Below are positions 49,612-62,190 of a stretch of 64,000 bases of DNA, piece by piece (positions within the stretch are counted from its first letter, which is position 1; each line of letters starts with the position of its first letter). This DNA comes from Numida meleagris (Eukaryota > Chordata > Aves > Galliformes > Numididae). The position numbers were made by a program, and so were the translations under genes. The DNA lies in contig NC_034409.1 of NCBI RefSeq assembly GCF_002078875.1, forward strand, positions 103,945,226-104,009,225, in the 5' to 3' direction. The notes beneath the pieces were generated by a model that saw only the letters and a list, made by a program, of their open reading frames with translations, had not been told where the DNA came from and made no database searches.

Positions 49612-49893
49612 CCCATTCAAAAAGGTCCCTGACCCTTTTTATTACAGGATTCTTATGTGCATTATAGAGGAAGGCAAGCACAGAATCAGATACACAAAAT
49701 CTTTGCAAAACCAGTAGCAGATATGCAAATCTCTTTTTGACAGAACACTTTTGACATTTACCTTTGATTCCACTGATTTTAGGGTCTGCTCCCAGCCTGG
49801 TACTTTTTTGTGCCTTATCAAACACTGATAATAATTTCAGAATGCTTTCTTGTTGATCACCTACAGCGATCTCCAATGACATCTGCCTTTGAG
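49612..49893 (-). CDS. Candidate exon 2 of an unrecognised secreted-protein gene
   Basis: A pyrimidine-rich acceptor ending ACCAAG opens a 282-base segment, entered in phase 1 exactly as exon 1 leaves, and closed by a GTAAGA donor, again phase 1. It encodes AQRQMSLEIAVGDQQESIL, then KLLSVFDKAQKSTRLGADPK, a Cys-x-x-Cys pair in KGKCQKCSVKKRF, a hydrophobic LLLVLQRF helix-like stretch, and NAHKNPVIKRVRDLFEW. An alternative GTAAAT donor after 49762 would shorten the exon to 132 bases in the same phase and remove the Cys-rich half, so two isoforms are possible. I do not recognise the family. Confidence 0.35.
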
Positions 49894-50472
49894 CTTGGTT
49901 TGTGAGAAAGAAAAAAAATAAGTGTCATGATCTTAAATGGCATGTGTAAAATGGTACTTACATATCTACCGTCTGGCTGGGTTCACACCCAACTGTCCTT
50001 AAATATGTTTACCTCAAAAGGTAGCCTTGCATTTACTGAAGCTACAGACCTCAAGTTGAATTCAGTTCGATGGCACGGTCTGCTGTAAAGTACACAGCTT
50101 TAACACACAAAATAAAAATGAATTCTTAAATGGTATTTTAAACTAAAGGTAATCAGATAATTATGTTATTAAAATATTGTAAAAAATTATTTAAATACCT
50201 ATCATTAATTAATGAAAAGGATTTGTTAAAATGAATGCGGCATATTTAGCAAGCCAGTTTCTTTGGTAGGGCTGTTAGAGTTAACTCCACCTGACAATAT
50301 TTTACAGAGTACCTTATTCACCCTAGCACAATACAAACACGTCCATATTGTCTTTAGTTACATCCGTGAACTCATCCTTCCAGCCAACCCACTGACAGTT
50401 ACAGTCATGACAGCAGTCTAATGAGATGTACAGCCAGACAGCATTGGCATGCCGTGCTGAAGCAAACCTTAC

Positions 50473-50581
50473 CTGCTATTGGAAGCTTTGTTTTCTCAGG
50501 CACGGCTGGAGAAGCAGCTGCTAGAAAACCATTTGAAATAACCACAGCGATAAGAATATTAGCCAGCATACTGGTTGCCAT
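50473..50581 (-). CDS. Candidate exon 1 (signal peptide) of an unrecognised secreted-protein gene
   Basis: An ATG at 50581-50579 in good context (CACAATGG) begins MATSMLANILIAVVISNGFL, which is a convincing signal peptide: a short N-region, a hydrophobic core, and small residues (AAAS) for cleavage near residues 22-24. The exon continues PAVPEKTKLPIA and ends in phase 1 at a GTAAGG donor. With exons at 49612-49893, 47957-47991 and 47480-47734 the total is 681 bases, or 226 residues; with the short exon 2 it is 176 residues. No other open frame in this neighbourhood has a signal peptide with a matching splice donor. The product would enter the secretory pathway. Function is unknown, and the gene may be bird-restricted or simply not recalled by me. 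Confidence 0.42.
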
Positions 50582-50686
50582 TGTGGTCAAACAGGATCTT
50601 CTGGGTGCCTAAGCCTGTATATATGGTGAGTGCCTTTCTACAAAGCTTGGCTTTTCTCTCTGACTGAACAAACCATCTCATCTCCT

Positions 50687-50697
50687 GCCTTATAAAT
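50687..50697 (-). promoter_or_regulatory. TATA-like element upstream of the candidate secreted-protein gene
   Basis: On the minus strand AGTATTTATAAGG lies about 110 bases before the ATG at 50581. A start site some 30 bases downstream would give a 5' UTR of about 80 bases. The spacing is plausible but a TATA-like string in AT-rich DNA is weak evidence. Confidence 0.25.
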
Positions 50698-51561
50698 ACT
50701 TAGTCTTTCCTCATTACCCAGAGAACAAATTCCACATCCCATTCCACTTCAGCAATCTGCGTTTTGACATTTGGCGATGTGTCTTCTATTCTCCGCAGTT
50801 TGCTTTATGCCACTCAAATAATAGAGTCACCAATGTCAGAAGCCTTTTTATCTGCCTGAGCAAACACATCAACTGGCTGTTATCGCTGCTTGAACAGGAG
50901 AATCTCAAACTTGTATGCAAACTTTGAGATTGAGTACAGTCACTGCTAACAGCAGCGTGGAGATGAGCTCCTCGATTCACATCGTCAAGGTGCAGAAAAG
51001 AATCGGGAGCGCTACTTCAGAAGCCAAGATTTCAAACACGCCAGTGTCGCCAGCTGTCGGCACAGCAAACAGTGAAGAGCTGGATAAATAGCAAAGCCTC
51101 CAAACTCAGCCATGTGCTCCTGGGGACTAAATCAAAACGTGAGAAGGGAGTGAGATCATGGATCTGGATGAACCAGAAGGATGGTTCTGGATGACAGCTC
51201 TGCTGCCAGAAGCAGGGCTAAGTCACAGAACCACTGGTAGCCAAAGGTGGAGCAAGAGTGATGCACCACTGGTTCAAAAGCTTGCCTCTGCTTGCAGGGA
51301 GCAATAGCCAAGAGCCTTCCTCCTGTGTGTCAGAGGCATCTGAAGCCAGAAAAAAGGCTATAAGGGGCATTCACAGTAGTACAATGGTATCTGAACTTAA
51401 AGTGCACCCTGGGCTATATTTCCTCAGCATACAGATAGTGCAATATGAGGACAAATAGTCCCTGAACCACACTAGGGAGAGAGAAGCAGTGTGGAGAGAG
51501 CACTGCCATTTGACTGGGCAAAAGCCTGTATTTCATTCCTGGCACAGAGCCTCTTGCAATG

Positions 51562-52165
51562 CAGTGTACAGGGTGCATTATTGTATTGGGTGCATTAAAG
51601 AGAGCGTGGCCAGCAAGTTGAGGGAGGTGATTCCCCCCCTCTGCTCTGCCCTGGTGAGGCCACATCTGGAGTACTGTGTCCAATTCTGGGCTCCCCGGTT
51701 CAAAAAAGACAGTGAACTACTGAAGAGAGTCCAGACGAGGAGCACAAAGATGATGAGGGGCCTGGGGCATCTCCCTCATGAGGAAAGGCTGAGAGACCTG
51801 GGGCTGTTCAGTCTGCAGAAGAGAGGATTGAGGGGGGGTCTTATCAATGCTTATAAACACCTAAAGGGCAGGTTTCAAGTGGACAGGACTAAGCTCTTTT
51901 CAGCAGTGCCCAGTGACAAGGGCCAACAGGAACAAACTGAAACAAAGGAAGTTTTATATGAACATGAGAAAACCCTTCTTTGCTCTGAGGGTGACTGAGC
52001 ACTGGAACAAGCTGCTTAGAGAGGTGATGGAGTCTCCTCTGGAAATATTCAAAATCTGCCTGGATGCATTCCTGCGTGACCTACTCTAGGAAAACTTCTT
52101 TGGCAGGGGGTTGGACTAGATGATCCCCAGAGGTCCCTTCCAACCCTTACAATTCTGGGATTCTG
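51562..52165 (+). mobile_element. CR1 LINE fragment, C-terminal ORF2 plus 3' end
   Basis: Plus-strand copy of about 600 bases, still largely open over the C-terminal ORF2 part ([18 protein letters not shown], then [20 protein letters not shown] in translation). It ends with TTGGACTAGATGATCCCC, GAGGTCCCTTCCAACC and an ATTCTGGGATTCTGT tail. It lies about 1 kb upstream of the candidate gene's first exon. Confidence 0.92.
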
Positions 52166-54365
52166 TATGTACCTAACTCCATATGTCCACTGTCCAATGG
52201 GGATTCTCTGCTTCATAAATGGTAGCTTTCTTCTCTTGGCTAGGAGAGCTTCGCTTAGGTTACAGGAAGAAGCTGGGAATCCAAGTGATATTCCCCAAGG
52301 GAAAAGAAAGAAATGAGAGCAGTGCTGGGGACAAAGCACAGCTCTCTTCTTGGGTGTCATCACCACAGAACTGTTCTTCTTTTCCAAACGTGTAATATGT
52401 ATTGAAAGTACACTGCTTGGTAGAAGGATGGACTTTGTGCTGAAAATAAAAATGCTAAGCCATCCTGGAAAGACGCAAATAACCCAGTCTTTTTAGAGGA
52501 AGAGCACCCCTTAATTCTTAGCTTAATTCTGAAGAATTCACTCTGCCCCAAATCAGCTCATCTGGAATTCATTTACAAGACTGAGTCTAAGTAAATAGCA
52601 TATCACATCTGGACCCATCTTTCTCCAGGTGGTTTCAGTGGCTATTTTGTCAGCCTTTCATCAGTCACTTGTGGCTCTCTCAGTTAAGCCAAAGTTTCAG
52701 CGTGATACTGCCTCTTGTTTGTTGTCAGTTTCCTGAAACTAAAGCTTGAGTGAGTGGTCAGAGTATGGACAGGTTTGGCTATGCTCTTGGCTAAGGAAAC
52801 CACAAGAAAGAAACTAGTAAATTGTTTTGACAAGATCCCACAATGCCCAGATGTAAAACAGGAGCTGAAGCTGCCGTTTGAGGTGTTGGGCAGGGAAAGG
52901 CTGCATAAAATTCATTTATTCATCTAACCTGTCAGTCAGGACTTGAATGGTAACAAGGGCTGAGTGCAAATGCCAGGGGTCACTTCTAAACTCAGATGCC
53001 CATTCGAAAGCCTGGGAAAATAAAGCCCAACCTTTCTGGTGCTCAGCAAGCTAATTTTCTTCATTTGCAAACATGACTCAGTTGACTTAATGCAAAATGT
53101 TTTATTAATGGCAGAAAAGGTAGATAGAATAAGGGATTATATTTAACTCCTGGTATATTACTATTACTATTTCACAGTCTTCTTTTTTGCTGAAGCCGGC
53201 TAGCTCAGCTCTCAGAGGATGGCCAGTTGCTTCCCAGTCCCCTGTAGTAACATTCTACTTCCAGCTCGGGTTTGTCAAACCTTGCTGAGCAAAAAAGTCT
53301 GATTAAGGCTGTGGGCTCCATTAGCCATTCCCTCTTATCAGCCTTCACTTTCCAAGCTAGCATTGCTATCAATTTCTGTTTTTCCAGCTCTTCGGCTAGA
53401 CTGTGTGCAGCATGTTGGATTACCCTCATCCCTGTGCATTCAGGGAACCCTTCACCCTGTTCTTGTCTCTCACTTTGGAGAAGACTTATAAATGATTTCT
53501 GCTCTGTATTACCCTTTAAAGAAAAACTTTAAACCAAAGCCTTTTTTTTTTTGTTTTGCCTCTCTCCCATTTTGGTTTTGGTTTGTTGTATTATTTTTTG
53601 AGGCTGTAACTTTTGTATTCCAACTCTGGAAGCGATTGCCCAGGTGAGGCTGACCAACTCACCCCAGGGACAACAAAGCGTAGCTCCTTGGCCCAGACTT
53701 CTATCCTTGGTTACAATTACAAACATTCTTCCACTTAATTATGCTCCTCCTTTTACCAGAAATTCTTCCCAAACATAATAAAATATCACATGCAAAATAA
53801 ACATGTCTCAGGCCTGCCCATCGGTTCATTTCATTTATCTCCCCTCTTCTCTACCAGAAGTCAATGGAGTACTACTCCCTCTTCCGCAGTTCCACGAGGT
53901 GGTGAGACAATTACTCTCTCTTTCAGGCCACAAGGTTGACAGTTGTCAAATGACAAAAAAAATCCTGACAACACATTTGCAAACAGGACTGCACAGCCAG
54001 GGGCAATTTTCACTGCTGTACGAATGGCTCAGGTCAGCAGCATTTCCGTGTAGAAACCTCAGCACTTCTGGAACCTCCCGATGAAGGAGCTGCCCAGGCC
54101 TGCATCGTGTATGGCTCTGGCCAGTAGCATGAGTTGCTCCTAGTAATTATGCAGCTGTCTAAACTCACAGCACTTAAAATCGTGGCTCATGCCTATCTAA
54201 CTCTCAGGAGATCAATGACGATAAATGCATTAATAATTCTGCAGTACTTTGTTTACCAAATGTTGAAGACAGGCATGTCTAAGTGAGAGAGAGAAGGAAT
54301 TTCAGTATGCAGTAGGTACTCTCTCTGTGAAAACATGTAGACTTGAGAAAATGCACTAATACTTT
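52166..54365. other. Intergenic region, no gene seen
   Basis: Unremarkable AT-rich sequence. Open frames here are short, and none has a recognisable product or consistent splice context. Confidence 0.5.
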
Positions 54366-54590
54366 CATAGAATCATAGAATCATAGAATTAGCTAGGTTG
54401 GAAAAGACCTACAAGATCACCTAGTCCAACCATCCACCTACCACCAATAACCCCACTAAACCATGTCTCTCAACGCTATATCTAAACGTTTCTTGAACAC
54501 CTCCCGGGACGGTGACTCCACCACCTCCCAGGGCAGCCCGTTCCAGCGCCTGACCACTCTTTCAGAAAGGTAGTATTTCCTAATGTAACT
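54366..54590 (-). mobile_element. CR1 LINE fragment, 3' end
   Basis: Reverse-complement CR1 beginning with three ATAGAATC units, then TAGGTTGGAAAAGACCTAC and GGGACGGTGACTCCACCACC, ending near the TTTCCTAATGT block. The intact tail microsatellite suggests a fairly young copy. Confidence 0.9.
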
Positions 54591-57180
54591 GTACAGATTC
54601 TTTTCTAAGGCCTAGATCAAAACAGTGAACATACACTCTCTTTCACACACAATTACACAGACTACATGTACATTCTAAACTGGTTAGTATTAAAAGTTAA
54701 ACATGACAATGGAACACAGCATCTATCTGTGCAGGTCCTGTAGGTCCTGCCTTTCCTTAGCCCAATGATTATCAGGAACAGCACTGAGTGTTAGCTTTGG
54801 GCATATGACCTCAAACCAAATGGGAAAGGCAAGGCTTTTGGGAAACCGTGTGGAAAGATCTCAGAGTTCCCCTTTTACTTACGTTCTTCTGAATATTACA
54901 AGCTAATCTTGCAAGTCTTTTGACTGCACCACATAAATATTAGTATTTGATTCAGGACACCTGAGTATTATCTATTATTTACCATTCCAACTATCCAAAA
55001 CCATGTTGCATTAAGATCACAACTTTCTCTCATTACAATGTCAAGATTCTCACTCTGTAGCCCTGTGCATTTATTATTTCATGAATCTTGTTCTAAATTA
55101 AATCTCAACCTTTGTGAAAGGTGATGCTTGGTGACTCTGCAGATGAGCAAACCTGTTCAACTGCAGTGGAAACCTCCCCTGCTTAGTACTGTTACTCTGC
55201 CCCAGAAAGGCCAGCCCAAGTTATGAGCCATTTAGACTCTGCCTTTGACCTTTCTGCACATATCTCAGCAGAGCCCATGAATGTTAACTGTGGTGTATTT
55301 CCAATTAGAAAACACATATCCATATTAAGAAAGATCGGACCCTTTGACTCAAATGCCTCTCGTTAATTTGCTTCTTGACAGATTTTTTTTTAATCTTAGT
55401 TGTGATTTTCATTACTCAGGGTATCTATCAGGGAGCAGGAAGGGCCAGCTGATCCTTAAGGACTGGAGAGCTGGGAGAAAAGGATGACCACAGTGCAGGC
55501 AGTGGCCTCACTCATGGGTGCCGTCCTGAAGGGTCTGAAGGCAGTGGGCAGAGCCAAGAGCTGCTGCTGGGTTGACCAACAGTCCCAGCAAGGTGTAAGG
55601 TGAGCTAGGGCCAGGGTCTTTCCAGGCAGGGCCAGCAGCATGGCTAGAGATGAGCACAGCTGCAGCACAGCTGAGACAGGACCGAGAGCCTGCTAGTTCC
55701 CTCAGGGCCACACAGGAGATGGACAGCCAAACGTGTAGAAGACAAAATACCAGTGAGTCAGGGAAACACTTCTGAACAATCCAGTTTGTTGTCTAGTACC
55801 TTCTTATGATCTTTGGATCAGCTTGAATTCTACTGAAAAAAGACATAAATCTTGGGGATAGCTCATGAGATGTGACTGGAAACATGCCATCACAGGGCTC
55901 AAGCTGTCTCACAGATCAAGCATGACTAAGCATTTGGCACTCCAAAAGTTTGGATATGAAAGAACAGGAGGCAAGCACTGAGTACTAATATTCTGCATAT
56001 TGTTGAGGACTAGGAATCAGCTTGCCTCTGGAGTAGAAGGCTTCGTATCAGCCAGCCAGGGCGCCTGATGCATTGTCAAGATTACAGCTATAATACAACA
56101 CTGCAGACAACCCAGCATATTAGCTTTGAACCTCATATTACAGTCAACTTTCAACATTTTCCAAGCTTCCAGGTCTCTGATGTGGCAATGGGAAGGTCTT
56201 CAGAGCTATTCCCCATCTGGATGCATTTATGGCTCCTGACAGTTTTGATCATGACTTTTTAAAATTTATTCCCCATAAGCTCTTACGGAGCTGTCTGCTG
56301 ATAGTCATCCTGGCTGTCTGATATGTACGCAGCTAGCCCATCTGTCTGGAAAGGTCAGAATTTCTCTCGGAACGGGCCATAACTGCAAGCCTCAAGCCCA
56401 GAGGTATGATACTGAATACTGTTCACCTTTCTTCCAGGCTTGGAACAATTAGAAAAGCCTTTTATAGGAAAGCTAAGTTAATGATTTTTATTATTATTAT
56501 TATTTTGTATTTAGAGACCTGCAACTGTATAGAGTTCTGAAACAATCCATCCTGTCTCAGCTGTATCTCTGAGCCTTTTTTCTTCTTGGGTTCCCCTCCC
56601 CTGCTCCCCTCCTGGCAACGCGTTCTCGTCCTTGTTGCCCTTCCCTGGAGCTGTATTGCTCGAGTCCCCCACACGGTGGCAGAGTGGGCGACAGACTTTT
56701 TCCCTGACAGAGAAGTGAGGAAAGGAACAGTGGATGAAACTTTTAAAAGAAACAAACGCCAGATGGACGTATTCCCTTCATTTCCACAGGAGATATATGG
56801 CTACATACGCCCTTGGCACGGCTTTTAAAATCCCATCCAGCAGCAATGAACACAGTAGGCGAAAATGTCTTGCAGACAAGGTCAATGGCTTTTTAATGTT
56901 TCTCTTCTGTCAGAAGGGAAAGCACGTTGCTGTTTGTCCTGCAGGTACCACTAACATATGTCCTATTTCCATTCCTCCTGGCACCGCCTGTTTGCAACCT
57001 TGCTGAGCTGAAGGGCTGTGGGCTTCTGTGACCCAATGGACAGTCGAGGCCCTTCTTGCTCTTGCACACAGCTTCCCCAAGCCTGGCACCTATTTACTAC
57101 TTCATAAAATGACCTTTCCAATTTAAGTTCTGCAAGCCAGCTCCATGCAAACCAAGAATCTCTTCACAGCACTGTAACAC
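54591..57180. other. Intergenic region, no gene seen
   Basis: AT-rich to average sequence with a short (TTA)n run near 56485. No exon, RNA gene or mobile element could be supported. Confidence 0.5.
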
Positions 57181-57299
57181 TCGTTGCTCCCTAGCGCAAG
57201 CCCCTCTCCTGCCAGGCTGGAAGGTGCTCAGCCGTCTGCTGGCACAGCCTCTATCTCCCAGCGCAGGGAAGCCAGAGCTGCAGCTTTTATGTGCCTCCT

Positions 57300-57625
57300 G
57301 CTCCCCTGGGTCCAGCAGATAACCCCGTCACCGAACGCTGGCCCGCCTGCCCGCCCCGAGCACACCCAGCCCCAGGCTACCCCAAATGGCGCTTCCCTGA
57401 GGGCCGCCCCAGGGCAACGGCGAGCCCTCTAGCGGCCTCTTCCCGCGGCCCGAGGGAAGGACTTGGGGAACCGGGGGGGCTGGCGCCGATAACGGTGGCC
57501 GGGGACCGTTGGGGAGCGTTAAAGCGGCAGGGCGGCTTCAGCTGGCAACGCGTTTTTCCCATTTGGCCTTTCAGGAGCCAGTTTTGCAGCGGTCCCCTCG
57601 GGATCGGGCGCTTCTGTGCGCAGTG
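57300..57625. promoter_or_regulatory. Orphan CpG island
   Basis: By eye about 30 CpG dinucleotides fall in roughly 325 bases, in contrast to near absence in the flanks. The density is like that of the RCAN1 and CLIC6 promoter islands. There is no start codon with a homologous product nearby and I could not assign it to a gene. It may be a distal promoter of an unannotated transcript, including a long non-coding one, or a regulatory island for a gene beyond the window such as RUNX1. The 111-residue open frame across it looks like a GC-rich chance frame. Confidence 0.55.
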
Positions 57626-60231
57626 AGGCTGGAGCAGGCCGGGCAATGCTGGTGCCTGCTGCACATCAGCGCTGCACAGCCTAGCTGAGAGGGGAGGGAA
57701 GCTCCCTAAGCGCTCTGCATGCCCTGAAGCACCACGGTCACAGATTGGGCCGTTGTCTTGTCATGAGCCTTCCCCTGGCAGGACAACCTGGGCTGGGTTG
57801 CCCCTGACCCCTCGTCTATTCAGAGCCTTTCAAAAACAAGGCGAAGAGCCAGCTATACCACTCCTGGTAGAAATCAAGTTCTACAGCCCACGCCATGATA
57901 AATGCACTTGTGTAACTAACCAAGGGCAGCGCGAGCTGTGAGTGACCTGCTGCTTTCAAAGAAGCTTTGCTTCCCCTCCCTACCCCAAAAGGCAGGCGTT
58001 GTTGCTTCATCACTTGTAAAGCTTAGAAGGACCCATTACAATTCTCTGGCCCAAACATTTTTAGCACAGGCTGTTGGTGCAGTTTGCATTTAGCATTTCA
58101 TCGAGAGGCCACATGGGTGTGGTAACAGCCTAGATTTTTATGTTCTCAGGGCTCACGTCCATGACAGTCCCAGCCTCCGCCTCCTTCCCCTGTTAAGTCC
58201 CTCTGCGCGCAAACAGGGAAAAATGATTCCCTCTTCCATGCGCCCTGGCTCAGCCGTTCTCCAGGAAGACCTGAGTCAGATGTTTGGTACCTAAACCAAA
58301 TACCTGAGGAAGGTGGGGAAGAAAGAGACAATTGCTGGAGGGAGACACACAGTTACTAAACCAGCCTAATGTAAACAAGATCTAAAGCAAGAGTTCAAAG
58401 TTATTAAAACTAGGGGAAAATGCCAAAGAAGGAAATTCTTCTCTGTTCAGTCACCCAGCTCCAGAGCCAATGAAACCTGCTTTACCATCCCTGAAAGATG
58501 ATTTATGAGCATGTTTTTACTCTGCAGACAACAATAACAACAAGGTTCCTCTCCATGGCCTTTTTCATCAATAGAGCTTAAAGTGCTTCTCAAGGAAGGT
58601 CAGTGTCACTGCCCATTTGCAGATGAGGAAAATGAGACACAGGAAAGAAGGGATTTTGCTACAGCCATCAGCAAGCAAAAGACCCAAAAAGAGCTCCTCC
58701 ATCAAGTACATTCACTGCTAAATTGTCACTCAGCAACCATAAGTGCAAATTTTGAAAAAGCTCTTGTGGCAGGACATGTCTTACTGTCTCAGCAGGGGCT
58801 TTTCCCCTAATCCTGCTCTCCATATGGCACAAGGACTCATCTGAAAGAAAGACACACCTAATTACACCACACAGGCCTGGATACGAGCAGAGGTGATGGA
58901 AGAGCACAGTTGAGCTGGACAAATGGAGAAATAGCAGTTCCAAGGGACAAGAAAGGGGGAAAAGTACAGGAATAGCTGCATTCAATATAGCAGCGTAACA
59001 ACTGGCAGGGAGATAAGCAACTTGTGGAAGCTGTGTTAGTTTCTAATGATGGGTTGTTACCAGCAGCTGAGAGCTCTAGATTGTAAAGTTCCACAGTGTA
59101 TGAGCTGTGGTACAAACAAGAAAGGAGACACTTCAGAAATTTAACTCCAAGAGGTGCTGAACAGTCACTGTAAGATGAGGTTATTCTCCTTCTTGCAGCA
59201 TCCATCTCCATTAGTGTCACAGAGGAAAACCTCATTCCTAGGGTGGTTTAGCCCTACCACCCTAGATTTGTTTGTTTTATCAGGATAAAAAACAAAAGCT
59301 CTCAAGTTTTGCATCTTCAACTATTGACAGCTTCTTGCAGTGGAAGGGTAAATAACTCTTCTATTCTGGCACCTTATTAATGGATAATGAAAAAAGTCAT
59401 TTTCTTTAATAGTACCTTATTTTTTTCCCTCTTTGCTGGTTGCAAAATCCAGGTGGAAAGGAACACAGGAGATGGGAAACACAGTTTTGCTTGTTTTAAG
59501 ATTTTGAATAAATTTGACTTCCCACTTGCCTCTCTTTCCCCCCACAAAATAGACCAAACACAACTCATTCTTCGCTCATGCATAGTTCCTGAAACCACTG
59601 GGCTCCCCATGGGAGGCAAACCTCAATATGTCTGTAGATGTTATTGCAAACAGGGCACAAAAATATCCCTTGCAGAAGTGACTCTCTCTTCCACCCACTC
59701 TTGTCTCAATACGCTGTTGCACCAGAAGCCTTGAAGAGTGGCAGAATTCACCAGGCTCAAGGAGGGGACCTCAGCAAGGGGTGATGCTTTTTTCATCTTA
59801 AATGCAACCATGCTGGCTGAATGGACACTTGGAAACCTCTTGACCATATCGCATAATTGCATATATGGTTTGGAAAGGTCTGGATAAATGATGCCTCTTA
59901 AACTTCAAAATCTGATAGCTAGGCATTGAAGAGGCATAGAAGAATCATCCTGAGACCCAAATTCCCCTGGTGCATTCACCCCCTCCCAGTTTCTCCAGCA
60001 TTTCCTTTTCCTGTTGTATGTTGCCTTTGTGAGAATGAGAGGATGCAGGAAAGAAGGTAAAAACCTGCAGCAGAGTTATTTTGAAGAGTGATTTACAAGA
60101 GGATTTGGATAGTATTGGAATCACCTGAAAGTTCAGGTAAAGAGTCTGAGGGTTGAGGAAAACAGGCAAAAATTACTGTAACTTGGAAAGATCTAAGAGC
60201 ATTTCAAACAGTGCTGTCAAACACAGGGTTT
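57626..60231. other. Intergenic region, no gene seen
   Basis: No repeat or exon recognised. Open frames at 58858-59235 (minus) and 59387-59734 (plus) have no recognisable product. Confidence 0.5.
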
Positions 60232-60311
60232 GATTTTTGGGTGGTCCTGTGTGGAGCCAGGAGTTGGACTCAGTGATCCTTGTGGATATTCCATGGCTCT
60301 GTGATTCTATC
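60232..60311 (+). mobile_element. CR1 LINE 3' tail fragment
   Basis: TTTTTGGGTGGTCCTGTGTG, then GAGCCAGGAGTTGGACTC and a TCTGTGATTCTAT tail. It starts at almost the same point as the fragment at 3357-3452, so both are the same CR1 subfamily. Confidence 0.8.
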
Positions 60312-61989
60312 TCCTGTAAGACAGACACCAATGGAGACATGGCAACAAAGATTGCCGCAAAGGCCATTGCTTGAGACATATATGCAGAACAAACGTGCTT
60401 TGTAAACTGGCTACATACCTGTAGCTTTATCTTTCAAGTCATTCTTTGTGATTTTCATAATTTTTCTTCCTTTCAATTCTCTCCTCATTTTCTGACCTCT
60501 GTTCCCAGACACGGACTTATTAACCTTTCTTGAGGAAGCAGTACAAGCAAACACAAATGAGAAGAAGCCACCTCTTTAGGGGTGAGGAAGAACATGGGCA
60601 GATGTTTGTCTTGGAGACAGCAGCTGAGGCCAAATACCAGTTCCATTGAAACAGGACAGCGTGCTACCCTTCAAGTCCCCTGTGTTCTCTTCATGGGTAG
60701 AATGCACCTCTGCTTTTCAGGATTTAGTCCTCGTTTATTAACTTGAACCTTGGGAGATCTAAGAGAGGTGCATCCCAAAAAACTGATGCCTTGAGGAGAA
60801 TTAATGTGCTTGTAAGACTTCAGAAAGCAGAAAATGTCAAACTTGGCTACAGCACAATGAGATGGGATACAAATATTTTCCATCAGGCGATATGCTTAAA
60901 GACCCAGGGAGGACAGGAAACATACAGAGCATTACAAAACAGCCTTACTAACTTCAAAGAGATCACATTTGGAAAGAGAGGACTACAAGGCAAAATATCT
61001 GCCACTTTAGCACCCTTGGACTCAAGTCTACAAGGCCATCCAAATGAGATCACAGGCACAGTCCTAACAGCAGTGAGCAATAGTTGAAATGCCTGTGTAG
61101 GATGAGCTTGCTGTTGATCACTCATACCTGGAGCTGGTTGGAAATACTTCTGATAAACTGTGGTGCAGCATGCTGACTCACCCCAACCGTATCACCAGCC
61201 GTGCTGCCTGCTTCCCACGGCCCAGGATTCCCAGCTAAGCTGGCAGGCTGCAGCCCTTTGGCAACCAGGATCATTTTGGTTTCAGTATTTTCAAAAGGAT
61301 ACAACTGAACACTATTTCAGGACCACACGGACAGCATTTTTGCTGTGTGCAGAAACTTTTGGAAATATGCCTTTCTGTTCTGAAACAGAAGAACTCTTCC
61401 TCTCATCCGGCCCCCAAATTGTAATGCCCATGGGATGGCCATACTGGCATTTGCCTGGCTGTGCTCAGCACCCCCTTCCTCCCCCTTCCCAAGCTGTATG
61501 TACTGAACTGACATCATTGAACTCCCAGTTCTGCAGAAGGCTGGAGAGAGATCAGAGATGTGTGACTGAGAGGAGGGAGCAGAAAAGAAGAAGAAAGGGA
61601 GGGGGACAGTTGCTTTAATAATGATGCCTTCTTCCCCACTCTGCAAATTTAGCTGCTCTTTTACATAGGGGAAGTAAAGCAGGACTCATTCCTCATGTAA
61701 AATAATCCGCATTGCCTTGATTCAGAGCAATTCGTTATCAGAAACTTTTAGAAGAGGAAGAGTGATGTTTGCTACAGGGCCTTCACACAAATTTTACTGT
61801 GTTGGTGAAAATCAGCTGATTTTCAGCCAGTTTTGAAGAACTTCCATGCCTTTGTGGATGCAATGCTCACCTGATGTATAGTGCTGTTGAACTGCTGGGA
61901 TCCTTTGAAGAAGGCCATATAAAAAGGCTGAGAAATTGTTGGTGTTAGAGGTCACCAAAGTACCTGGGCTGTAGTTTGTGGGATGGACA
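60312..61989. other. Intergenic region, no gene seen
   Basis: Average composition; the 152-residue frame at 61160-61618 has no recognisable features and no splice support. Confidence 0.5.
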
Positions 61990-62190
61990 CTCAGAAAGAG
62001 CAGTGAGGCAGTGGCACAGGCTGCCCAGGGAGGTGATGGAGTCACCGTCCCTGGAGGTGTTCAAGAGCCGTGTGGATGTGGCACTGAGGGACATGGTCAG
62101 TGGGCATGGTGGGGGTGGGCTGACGGTTGGATTTGATGATCTTAGAGATCTCTTTCAACCCCAGTGATTCTATGATTCTATGGTTCTGTG
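61990..62190 (+). mobile_element. CR1 LINE fragment, 3' end
   Basis: Plus-strand CR1 with GGCACAGGCTGCCCAGGGAG, GGAGGTGTTCAAGAGCCG, GGTTGGATTTGATGATC and a GATTCTATGATTCTATG tail. Confidence 0.9.

Noticed and set aside
57291..57626. 111-residue protein in the CpG island
   Set aside because: It is a GC-rich chance frame with Arg/Pro/Gly bias and no domain, splice or homology evidence.
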